64,000 nt of DNA from positions 1 to 64,000 of the forward strand of contig NZ_MXAP01000029.1 in assembly GCF_002027555.1 (NCBI RefSeq), given 5' to 3'. Of the stretch, positions 49,487-57,379 are shown one piece after another. The notes below the pieces were generated by a model. The model had not been told where the DNA came from and ran no database searches. It worked only from the letters and a program-made list of their open reading frames with translations. The translations under genes were made by a program, and so were the position numbers. How positions within the stretch are numbered: position 1 is the first letter of the stretch; every line of letters starts with the position of its first letter. The DNA is from Moraxella equi (GTDB taxonomy: Bacteria; Pseudomonadota; Gammaproteobacteria; Pseudomonadales; Moraxellaceae).

Positions 49487-49792
49487 TCAATTCTCAATGA
49501 GTGTCCAGCCTAATGCCTTGGCTCCACGAGTGCCACCTGTCAGATGGACGTAAGTACGGCTCGGGTCAAGGCTCTCTAACAGCTCACACGCACGTCCTGC
49601 CTTGGTGCCACCGCCACACAACACATAAATGTCGCTTGTGGTCTGGGCGAGTGTCTCGGCATTGATATACTCAATCGGCACATTGATGGCATGGGCGATA
49701 TGCCCTGCCTGATAACTGTCAGTATCTCGCACGTCCCAAATGGTTAGGTTGTCACTGGGGGTGAAATCAGCGATGGCTTGGGTTTTTATCAT
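49487..49792 (-). CDS. Rhodanese-like domain protein
   Basis: Single rhodanese domain (101 residues), likely a cytoplasmic sulfurtransferase or sulfur carrier. Active-site loop LCGGGTKAGRA holds the catalytic Cys; WDVRDTDSYQAGHIAHAINVP is the first conserved block. GlpE-like in size. The physiological sulfur acceptor is not deducible. Transcribed alone; the upstream AT-rich stretch separates it from the DUF4105 gene. Confidence 0.88.
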   Translation of the reverse strand: MIKTQAIADFTPSDNLTIWDVRDTDSYQAGHIAHAINVPIEYINAETLAQTTSDIYVLCGGGTKAGRACELLESLDPSRTYVHLTGGTRGAKALGWTLIEN

Positions 49793-49933
49793 GATAATTT
49801 TCCAAATAAAATAAATGCAAGTTTAGCAAATTTGGGGTATGATAGCAATATCTCGTTTTTATTATCATCTCATAACTCCGCTTAATTTTACTATTTGCCA
49901 CAGCCATTTTATAACAAATGTTAAGGACAAACC

Positions 49934-50965
49934 ATGACCAAACTTTTTATGTTATATGTTTTTATGATTATTTTATTGGCGATATGGACGTGTTTGGCAT
50001 TGTGGGTGCATATGCCTTTGGGTAAATTAACGTATATTATCATTGGCTTTATTTTATTATTATCCATCATTGCAATTTTACCTGATGGTTATATTAATAA
50101 ATTTGCCAATCCGCTGATTATTGATAAATTGAGTTATTATTCTATACGCATTTTTGGATTGGTTGTTGGTATTGTGTTTGCTTGGTTTTTTAGCATGAAG
50201 CCTAGCAATGACAGAGTATGGCAAGATGAATTTCGTCATCAATTCACTTATACCCAAAATAATAACATCATTACCATAAATAACGTGCGTGATTTTGATT
50301 GGCATGGCGATACTTATACCGAGCGTTGGGATACTCGCACTTATAATCTCAATCACCTATCAAGCCTTGATATGATTAGCACGACATGGGGTAATGACAA
50401 GATTGCCCATATTATGGTGTCGTTTGGCTTTGATGATGGGGCAGGTAATACTGACAGGCTTGTTTTTTCGGTGGAAACAAGAAAAGAGATTGGCGAGGAG
50501 TTTTCAACGATTGGCGGATTTTTTAGAATGTATGATTTGTCCATCATTGCAGGGGATGAGCGGGATTTGATTTATACTCGCACCAATATCAGAGATGAGC
50601 AGGTGTCCGTTTATCCTGTTTTGTATGATAAAGAGAAAATAAAAAATCTGTTTTTGACCTATTTGGATTATGGTCATCGCTTAAATGACACGCCCAAATT
50701 TTATCATTCGCTATTTAGTAACTGTACAACGGTTGTTTATAAAATGGCAAGTCAGATTGATGATGTACCGATGGATTATCGCATTATTGTTTCGGGCAGA
50801 TTGGCGGATTATTTGTATGATAAAGAGGTGATTGATAATAAGCATGATTTGACCGTTTGGAAAAAGAGTGCCTTTGCCAATCCCAAAGTGGCTCATCTGG
50901 GTAATCGTGGTAGTATTTCATCGCAAGAATATTCGGCGTTGATTAGAAAAGAGTTGCCATATTAA
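49934..50965 (+). CDS. DUF4105 membrane protein
   Basis: Integral membrane N-terminus with three helices (residues about 1-100), then a periplasmic domain matching DUF4105 (the Lnb N-terminal periplasmic domain family): VRDFDWHGDTYTERWDTRTYNL, HIMVSFGFDD, and FHSLFSNCTT-like YHSLFSNCTTVVYKM with a possible catalytic Cys. Substrate unknown; the family has been proposed to contain hydrolases. AT-rich compared with neighbours. ATG 49934 with TTAAGGACAAACC before it. Confidence 0.85.
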   Translation: MTKLFMLYVFMIILLAIWTCLALWVHMPLGKLTYIIIGFILLLSIIAILPDGYINKFANPLIIDKLSYYSIRIFGLVVGIVFAWFFSMKPSNDRVWQDEFRHQFTYTQNNNIITINNVRDFDWHGDTYTERWDTRTYNLNHLSSLDMISTTWGNDKIAHIMVSFGFDDGAGNTDRLVFSVETRKEIGEEFSTIGGFFRMYDLSIIAGDERDLIYTRTNIRDEQVSVYPVLYDKEKIKNLFLTYLDYGHRLNDTPKFYHSLFSNCTTVVYKMASQIDDVPMDYRIIVSGRLADYLYDKEVIDNKHDLTVWKKSAFANPKVAHLGNRGSISSQEYSALIRKELPY

Positions 50966-50995
50966 TTACAAAAAACGATTTGTCAAATCAAAAAG

Positions 50996-51026
50996 AAAAT
51001 GGGCAAGTGTTTATCTTACCCATTTT
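50996..51026. terminator. Bidirectional terminator between DUF4105 and WG-repeat genes
   Basis: Inverted repeat 50996-51007 with 51015-51026 (one mismatch), a 7-base loop, A and T flanks on opposite sides; lies between two convergent genes. Confidence 0.8.
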
Positions 51027-51038
51027 ACAAAAACAGTC

Positions 51039-51887
51039 TTATAATTCAGGCTCGACTCGTTCGCCTTTTTTATTGATAAAATAAATCTCATCATCGGCAA
51101 TGACCATCGCAGAGCCTTCGGTAAAACTGCTGGCATAATCGTATTTGATGGGTAGGGCGATTTTGCCTTTGGTGTCGATGTAGCCATATTGCCAAATGGG
51201 GTCGCCATCGTTGTCGGTTTTGCCCGTGTCTTTGGCAACCAAAGCCAACTGCTCGCTAAAATCTTCGACATGGTCGTAGGTGGGGGCGATTTTGGTTTGA
51301 CCGTTTTTGTCCATAAAGCCCCATTTGTCATTGATTTTGACTGACACTAAGCCCTGCTCAAACCAGTTGCCTGTCTCATCAAAGCTGGGTTTGATGACGA
51401 TGTTGCCTTTTTTGTCAATAAAGCCGTATTTGCCGTTTTGGGCGATTTTGGCACGCCCTTCCCAAAAGCCCCATGCGTCTTCAAAGGCAGGACGGATGAC
51501 GATGTTGCCTTTGGGGTTGATGTAGCCGTATTTGCCTTGCTGTTTGACCAAGGCAAGCCCTTCATCAAAGTCGTGAGCGTCTTCAAAGGTGGGGCGGATG
51601 ATGACCTTGCCGTCTTTGTTGGCAAAGCCATACACCGTGCCATCGGTGATGACGGTCATGTTTTCGTTGTACTGACAGTCGCTGGTGTACTCTTTGTAGC
51701 TAAAACCTGTCGGCAGTTTGGTGTCATCTTCGCAGGCGTCGATGTCTTCTGATAAGTCGAAGAGTGCGTAATCGTCCGAATCGACGTTGTCTTCTGCGTT
51801 GACGCCTGTCGTGGCAAAAACGGATAGGGCAAGGCATAGGGCAAGCTTTGGGCGAGAAGTGGATGGGGTAAAAAAAGAAGTGTTCAT
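51039..51887 (-). CDS. Secreted WG-repeat protein
   Basis: Signal peptide (ALCLALSVFATTGVNA-ED) and then about six WG/KWR-like repeats: IRPTFEDAHDFDEGLALVKQ, GYINPKGNIVIRP, GFIDKKGNIVIKPSF, WGFMDKNGQTKIAP, YGYIDTKGKIALPI. Such repeats form beta-propeller-like or solenoid structures. Function unknown; probably periplasmic or outer-surface. ATG 51887; a TTG at 51899 extends the ORF but the ATG gives a normal signal peptide. Confidence 0.85.
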   Translation of the reverse strand: MNTSFFTPSTSRPKLALCLALSVFATTGVNAEDNVDSDDYALFDLSEDIDACEDDTKLPTGFSYKEYTSDCQYNENMTVITDGTVYGFANKDGKVIIRPTFEDAHDFDEGLALVKQQGKYGYINPKGNIVIRPAFEDAWGFWEGRAKIAQNGKYGFIDKKGNIVIKPSFDETGNWFEQGLVSVKINDKWGFMDKNGQTKIAPTYDHVEDFSEQLALVAKDTGKTDNDGDPIWQYGYIDTKGKIALPIKYDYASSFTEGSAMVIADDEIYFINKKGERVEPEL

Positions 51888-51944
51888 GAATGATTCCAAA
51901 TGAGTAAAAGCAATGAATGGAAAAACGGATTTATTGTACTTGAC

Positions 51945-54722
51945 TTATTGTAAAATTTCAATCAAAGCCACTTTGAGTGACTCAATTTTATCATCATCAA
52001 GCAAACTGCCGTCTTTGTCAGACAGATAAAAGATGTCTTCGGCACGCTCGCCTAGGGTGGTGATTCTCGCCCCATGTACCGCCACGCCGAGCTTTGAGAA
52101 GACTTGCCCGATTTTGGCAAGTAGGGCAGGGCGGTCTTTGGTGATGAGTGATAGGGCGTGATGACCTTGATGGGCAAAGGGGGCGGCACGTTCGATGTGT
52201 ACCTGCGTGGGGACGTTAAAGTGTTTTAAGGTCAAGTTAAAACCAAAACTGGCACTGGCTATCTGACACTTAGGGGCATCTCCTGTGAGTGCTTGGCTAA
52301 GTTCGCTCACAAGCTCGTCCCGTCTGTCACTGGCGGTCAGAAAATCACTCATGAGCGTGCCATGCTCATCTCGTGTGGCAAAGCGGTCAATGAGTACATA
52401 GCTGTCCAGGGCGGACGGCACGCCATCGATGGTGGCGCTGACGATAGTCGCATCCAGCACCGACAAGCCAAAACGGTCAAGCACGCACACGCTGATGGCG
52501 AACAAATCATCACGGTCGGGGGTGCAGATAAATAGCTGAATGGCGTCCAATGCCAAATCGGTGTGGGGGCGAATGGCGATGATGGGGCGAGCGTCTTGAA
52601 TGGCGGATTTTTGTTCTAAGATGACACGGCTTTGCCATGCGATGTCAAGTTTTTTGTGTTTTAAAAAATACTCATCGCCCAGCTCATCCCATAGGGCGTG
52701 CAAGGTGGTGGGGTTGATGTCGGTCAGTAGGGCTTGGGCTTTGCTTTTGCGACCGGTGATATAGACGTCTTTGTCCACGACACCCATGCCAAGGTTTAGC
52801 ACTCGTCTGGTGCTGATATAAAGCTGTTTTAACAGACTGGCTCGCCATGAGTTCCATAGCTCGCTGTTGGTGGCGTTCATGTCGGCAACGGTCAGTACAT
52901 ACAGGTGGTTTAGCCTGCTGACACTGCCGACAAAATGGGCAAAGCGAGCAATGACATCAGGGTCGGAGATGTCCTGCTTTTGGGCGGTGAGCGACATGGT
53001 CAGATGTTCACGCACGAGCCATGACGCAAACTGACTGTTGCTCTCGGTCATGCCGTGCGATGTACAAAATTCATACACATCAATCGCCCCGAGTTCGCTG
53101 TGGTCGCCCCCACGTCCTTTGGCGATGTCATGAAATAAGGCGACGATGACCAGTATGTCTTTGCGGTGGATTTGTTTATAAATCTGACTGACTAGGTCAA
53201 ATTTTTGCTGATAAATCTCGTTATCCACATCCGTCAAGCGGTGCAAAATGCGAATGAGTAGCAGGGTATGAGCGTCCACGGTGTAGCGGTGAAACAAATC
53301 ATACTGCATAAGCCCCATGATTTGCCCGAAGGCAGGCAGGTATGAGCCTAACACGCCAAAACGTTTCATCAGGCGTAGGCGATGAAATAGGTAGTTGGGT
53401 TCTTGTAGGTTTGCCAAAAATAGGGCTTGATGGGTAGGATGCTGGCGGTAGTCATCATCAATGAGTGGCGTGGCAAGGTAGATGGCACGCAGGGTGTTGG
53501 CACTGATTTTTTTAATGCCTTGTTGTCCCATGACCAAAAAGATGCGAAGTAGTAGGGCGGGATTCTTGTCAAAGGCGTGTGGGTCATGCGCGGCAATCTT
53601 GGGGTCGTGGCTTGGTAGTTTGCCCTGCTTGATGAGTACGTCCTTTGCCAATCCGTCTTGGTGTAGGGATGAGTCAATGGGGGTTGCCTGTTCGGTGATG
53701 GCATAAAAATGCTCATCAATGGGCGTGGTGATAAACTCAGGGTTTAGATGGTTTTCATTAAAATACGCACACAAAAGCTCGGAGAGACTGGCGGTGGTCA
53801 TCGCATGGCGATAGTAGGTTCGCATGAGTCGCTCTAAGGCGTGCGTGATTTGGCGGTTGTCATCATCGGCATGTGCCAGCCCCATGCTAACAGCGATGGC
53901 ACGCTGACGGTCAAAGAGCAGGCGGTCGTCATGGCGTGCGACATGGGTGTGTAGATGATGACGTAGGCACCATAAAAAGCGTTTGGCAGACTCCAAGGTA
54001 GCGTATTTGTCAGGGCTTAAAAAGCCCACTTCAACCAAATCATGAAAGTCCCGCACCCCGTCAAAATAAAACTTACCAAGCCACAAAATAATGTGCAAAT
54101 CTCTTAGTGTACCAGGGGCGGTCTTGATGTTCGGCTCTAAGTTGTATTCGGTGGCGTTATGGGCAAGATAGCGGGCTTTGGATTCGCTCATCTTAGCACT
54201 AAAAAAGGTTTTAGCAGTCCATGCTCCTTTGACGGCAAGGGTTGGCACGTCAGCCAGTGTATCATTGCCGACCAAAAAACGGGCTTCTAAGAGAGCGGTT
54301 GCCACGGTATGCTCGGTGACGGCAGTCATCGTATCGCTCACTGTCCGCACCGAGATGGCAGGCTCTATGCCGATGTCCCACAGGCTTGCCACGAACGCTT
54401 CTATTTGGGCTTGATGGCTGTCCGTGTCGTCGCCTAGTATCAAAATGTCCACATCTGACGCTGGGAACAGCTCTCCCCTCCCATAGCCACCAATGGCAAA
54501 TAACCCAAGCTGGCTATCTGTCCCAAATAACGCTTCAAACATACTCACAAGCATGTCATCCACCGCCTGCGTTCGCCTAGCGATGTGGCTGTCTATCGTC
54601 TGTGTGGCGTGTATGCCCTGCTCACAAATCTGCCTATCAATATCGGTATTTAGCTCATTTAGATAAGCCTTATAAGCGGTAGGGGTGTAGGGGGGCAAGG
54701 GGGGTAAGCTGGCTTGGGTCAT
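51945..54722 (-). CDS. glnD: [Protein-PII] uridylyltransferase / uridylyl-removing enzyme
   Basis: Nitrogen sensor: adds or removes UMP from PII protein according to glutamine level. N-terminal nucleotidyltransferase with GGYGRGELFPASDVDILIL (near residues 80-100), a helical region, an HD phosphohydrolase domain (LVIVALFHDIAKGRGGDHSELG), and two C-terminal ACT domains (last one around ALSLITKDRPALLAKIG). 925 residues, typical. ATG 54722. The second MITE-like copy starts about 50 bases upstream of its start and could touch its promoter. Confidence 0.96.
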   Translation of the reverse strand: MTQASLPPLPPYTPTAYKAYLNELNTDIDRQICEQGIHATQTIDSHIARRTQAVDDMLVSMFEALFGTDSQLGLFAIGGYGRGELFPASDVDILILGDDTDSHQAQIEAFVASLWDIGIEPAISVRTVSDTMTAVTEHTVATALLEARFLVGNDTLADVPTLAVKGAWTAKTFFSAKMSESKARYLAHNATEYNLEPNIKTAPGTLRDLHIILWLGKFYFDGVRDFHDLVEVGFLSPDKYATLESAKRFLWCLRHHLHTHVARHDDRLLFDRQRAIAVSMGLAHADDDNRQITHALERLMRTYYRHAMTTASLSELLCAYFNENHLNPEFITTPIDEHFYAITEQATPIDSSLHQDGLAKDVLIKQGKLPSHDPKIAAHDPHAFDKNPALLLRIFLVMGQQGIKKISANTLRAIYLATPLIDDDYRQHPTHQALFLANLQEPNYLFHRLRLMKRFGVLGSYLPAFGQIMGLMQYDLFHRYTVDAHTLLLIRILHRLTDVDNEIYQQKFDLVSQIYKQIHRKDILVIVALFHDIAKGRGGDHSELGAIDVYEFCTSHGMTESNSQFASWLVREHLTMSLTAQKQDISDPDVIARFAHFVGSVSRLNHLYVLTVADMNATNSELWNSWRASLLKQLYISTRRVLNLGMGVVDKDVYITGRKSKAQALLTDINPTTLHALWDELGDEYFLKHKKLDIAWQSRVILEQKSAIQDARPIIAIRPHTDLALDAIQLFICTPDRDDLFAISVCVLDRFGLSVLDATIVSATIDGVPSALDSYVLIDRFATRDEHGTLMSDFLTASDRRDELVSELSQALTGDAPKCQIASASFGFNLTLKHFNVPTQVHIERAAPFAHQGHHALSLITKDRPALLAKIGQVFSKLGVAVHGARITTLGERAEDIFYLSDKDGSLLDDDKIESLKVALIEILQ

Positions 54723-54771
54723 GGCAGTGTGTTAAATTGACGGTGTGTTAAAAGGTTAAAAGGAATGGAAG

Positions 54772-54982
54772 TTAGGGTGTGCCTGCCTTTGGTATTTGCC
54801 ATGAAAAATGAGAAAAATCGCACGTTTTTCAAGAAAAAAACTTGAGGCTGATAGTTATTCTATCAGACAAGTTTTTGACTTCGAGCCACAAGATTTAGCC
54901 ATTTTTCATGCAAAAATTGATTGAAATTGTCAAATTTTCATCTTAGTTTTATAAAATGTTATCAATGTTTAACACGCCCTAA
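54772..54982. mobile_element. MITE-like element, copy 2 (about 211 bp)
   Basis: Closely related to the element at 24788-24999: same order of blocks (GTGCCTGCCTTT, TATTTGCCATGAAAAATGAG, CACGTTTTTCAAGAAAAAA, a central hairpin, CCATTTTTCATGCAAAAA, ACACGCCCTAA). The central stem is GCTGATAG...CTATCAG (54848-54854 with 54860-54866), where a T-A pair of copy 1 is a C-G pair. No clear target duplication can be seen. It lies between glnD and the map terminator; the right end directly abuts that terminator. Confidence 0.8.
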
Positions 54983-55012
54983 AAACCCCAACAAAATCCA
55001 TGTCGGGGTTTT
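54982..55012 (-). terminator. Terminator after map
   Basis: AAAACCCC (54982-54989) and GGGGTTTT (55005-55012) form an 8-bp stem with a 15-base loop; the minus-strand T run is at the element boundary. It lies five bases past the map stop. Confidence 0.7.
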
Positions 55013-55016
55013 GGTT

Positions 55017-55808
55017 TTAGCTTTTCACCCAGCTCAAATCCTCATCAGGTCGCCCTGTGGTGATGATACAGCCATTGTCGGTAACGATGAGCGTATGCTC
55101 CCATTGGGCGGAGAGTTTCCTATCTTTGGTGATAGCCGTCCAACCGTCTTTCATGATTTTGGTTTGCCATACGCCTTGGTTAATCATCGGCTCAATGGTG
55201 AGAGCCATGCCGGTTTTTAGCTCCACGCCTGTCCCTGCTTTGCCGTAGTGTAGGACTTGGGGTTCACAATGAAACTCTGTGCCAATGCCATGACCACAAA
55301 ACTCACGCACGATGGAGAACCGCTCAGGCAGGACAATCTTTTCAATCTCCGCCCCGATGTCGCCAAGTCTTGCCCCATTTTTGACCACGCTGATACCAGC
55401 ATACAGAGCGTCTTGGGCGACTTTGCATAGGCGGTTTGCCATGACTGAACCCTCGCCGACAATCCACATGGCGGACGTGTCGCCATAATAGCCGTCTTTG
55501 ATGACCGTTACGTCAATGTTGATGATGTCGCCGTCTTTTAAGATACGCTCGTGGTCAGGCATACCATGACATACCACATGGTTGATGGAGGTGCAAAGGG
55601 TGTAAGGATAGCCTTTGTAGTTTAGGCAGGCGGGAATGGCGTTTTGGACTTCGGTGATGTGCTTATACGCCAAATCGTCCAAAAAGCCCGTACTCACCCC
55701 TGCTTTGACGTGGGGATCTAGCATTTGCAAAACTTCACTGGCAAGCTGTCCTGCCACTTTCATTTTTTCAATGCCGTCTTTGTTTAATAGGGGGATAACT
55801 TTACTCAT
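55017..55808 (-). CDS. map: Methionine aminopeptidase, type I
   Basis: Removes the initiator methionine from new proteins. The five metal ligands are in INIDVTVIKDGYYGDTSAMW (two Asp), CGHGIGTEFHCEP (His), and LTIEPM and EHTLIVT (Glu). Start at ATG 55808; the longer ORF from 55832 is an alternative without a better ribosome site. 263 residues. It is followed by its own terminator; the small lipoprotein gene sits upstream on the same strand, only 35 bases away, so they could share a message. Confidence 0.95.
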   Translation of the reverse strand: MSKVIPLLNKDGIEKMKVAGQLASEVLQMLDPHVKAGVSTGFLDDLAYKHITEVQNAIPACLNYKGYPYTLCTSINHVVCHGMPDHERILKDGDIINIDVTVIKDGYYGDTSAMWIVGEGSVMANRLCKVAQDALYAGISVVKNGARLGDIGAEIEKIVLPERFSIVREFCGHGIGTEFHCEPQVLHYGKAGTGVELKTGMALTIEPMINQGVWQTKIMKDGWTAITKDRKLSAQWEHTLIVTDNGCIITTGRPDEDLSWVKS

Positions 55809-55843
55809 GGGATTCTCTTTTTCATTTATCAAAATTTATAAAG

Positions 55844-55996
55844 TCAATAATCATTGGAATCGGTGCTAACAGGCATATCCACAGGCTCGTTTTGTGTTGG
55901 AGTGGGCGATTTTTCGGGTAGATACAACGCCCCTTTTTGTCCGCATGCGGTTAGGGTGAGTGCCAATGCTAGGCTAAATAATAAGGTTTTCATCAT
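55844..55996 (-). CDS. lptM: Small lipoprotein of the LptM (YifL) type
   Basis: A 50-residue gene too short for routine ORF lists. The chain begins MMKTLLFSLALALTLT and has the lipobox LTAC at residue 18, immediately followed by GQKGALYLPEK, which is the conserved block of LptM/YifL (CGQKGPLYLP). In E. coli LptM assists the LptD-LptE outer-membrane LPS translocon. The tail is polar with Thr, Pro and Asp. Two ATGs are possible (55996 and 55993). It lies 35 bases upstream of map on the same strand. Confidence 0.85.
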   Translation of the reverse strand: MMKTLLFSLALALTLTACGQKGALYLPEKSPTPTQNEPVDMPVSTDSNDY

Positions 55997-56173
55997 AAAA
56001 TTACAAAATAATAAAAGGCTATTTTAACATAATTTTGCCAAAATCGCTTGATTTGTACAAACCTAGCATGACAAACTTTACAAACTTTTTGCTTTTTAAA
56101 GGATAATAATTTGTCATGATAAGTTGTCGTCTTTTCAAGTAAAATATTTCTCTTTTTATAACCTGCCCACACC

Positions 56174-56887
56174 ATGACCACCGATTATTGTTTTAAAACC
56201 ACCGCCAAATACGCCTTTACCCAGAGCTTGCCCATTTTGTCGGGCTTTTTGTTTTTGGGCATGGCGTATGGGGTGTATATGCACTCGCTTGGCTTTTCGG
56301 CATGGTATCCTATCATCATGGCGGTGCTGATTTTTGCAGGGTCGGTGGAATTTATCGTGGCGGGGCTACTTATCATGGCATTTAACCTGTCATCGGTGTT
56401 TTTGCTTGTGGCGATGATTAGTGCCAGACAGATTTTTTATGCCATTTCTATGTTGGATAAGTTTCGGGGCATTACGGGGTGGAAACGCTGGTATCTCATC
56501 GCAGGCATGGTGGATGAGAGCTTTGCCATTAACTACACCGCCGACACAGACAAGGCAGGCGTGGATAAGGCGTGGTTTATGGTGTTAGTTACGCTGTTTT
56601 TGCACATTTATTGGGTAACAGGGTCGGCACTGGGGGCGGTATTGCCGTTTGATTTGAAAGGGGCGGAATTTGCGATGACAGCACTGTTTTTGGTGATTTT
56701 TGTGGAGCAATGGGGTAGGGAGGCCACGCACGAAAGCTCGCTCCTTGGCATTGGCATGACGGTTTTGGCGTTGGTGGTGTTTGGTAAGAGTAATTTTTTA
56801 ATCCCTGCCATGCTTGGGATTTTGGTGTATTTGACTGTTAGACGCTCCGCACTTCATGACAAATTGACCAATAAGGTGGCAAAATGA
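56174..56887 (+). CDS. azlC: AzlC family branched-chain amino acid exporter, large subunit
   Basis: Inner-membrane permease of the AzlC/YgaZ family that exports branched-chain amino acids together with a small AzlD partner. Early block AFTQSLPILSGFLFLGMAYG, then LIFAGSVEFIVAGLL and SARQIFYAISML, plus seven or so hydrophobic segments. 237 residues is usual. Its stop overlaps the azlD start by four bases. Confidence 0.93.
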   Translation: MTTDYCFKTTAKYAFTQSLPILSGFLFLGMAYGVYMHSLGFSAWYPIIMAVLIFAGSVEFIVAGLLIMAFNLSSVFLLVAMISARQIFYAISMLDKFRGITGWKRWYLIAGMVDESFAINYTADTDKAGVDKAWFMVLVTLFLHIYWVTGSALGAVLPFDLKGAEFAMTALFLVIFVEQWGREATHESSLLGIGMTVLALVVFGKSNFLIPAMLGILVYLTVRRSALHDKLTNKVAK

Positions 56888-57213
56888 CCCTAAACGAACA
56901 ACTTTTGACCATTGCCACTGCCATTGTTGCTGTTCAGCTGTGCCGTTGGGTGGCGTTTTGGGCGTTTCCTGCTCACAAAAAAGTGCCTGATTTTGTGCAA
57001 TATTTGGGCAAGGCGTTGCCGTCCGCGGTGTTTGGACTGCTTGTGGTGTATTGCTATAAAAACGTGGATATGTTGGGGCAATATCACGGCATGGCGGAGT
57101 TTATCGCAGGGGCGGTGGTCGTGGGGCTACACCTATGGCGAAAAAATATGTTTATCTCCATTGGTGTGGGGACGATTTTGTATATGATATTGGCGCAAAG
57201 GGTGTTTGTGTGA
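56884..57213 (+). CDS. azlD: AzlD family branched-chain amino acid exporter, small subunit
   Basis: Small hydrophobic partner of AzlC with the typical N-terminus LLTIATAIVAVQLCRWVAFWAF, a central VQYLGKALPSAVFGLLVVYC and a last helix. 109 residues. Forms the exporter with AzlC. Followed by 166 AT-rich bases before the ATPase gene, with no clear terminator. Confidence 0.92.
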   Translation: MTLNEQLLTIATAIVAVQLCRWVAFWAFPAHKKVPDFVQYLGKALPSAVFGLLVVYCYKNVDMLGQYHGMAEFIAGAVVVGLHLWRKNMFISIGVGTILYMILAQRVFV

Positions 57214-57379
57214 AAATGCTGTCCAAAGGGGCGGTTTTTGGATTTATAAACAAGTATGCATATAAAAGTACTTATTAAAAAATAATGATTGATTAATTGT
57301 GTTGTAAAGTAAAAAAACATCCCAATTTACCAAATAATGGCAAATGGCTTAATGGTAAAATTAACTTACAGGCACAATC

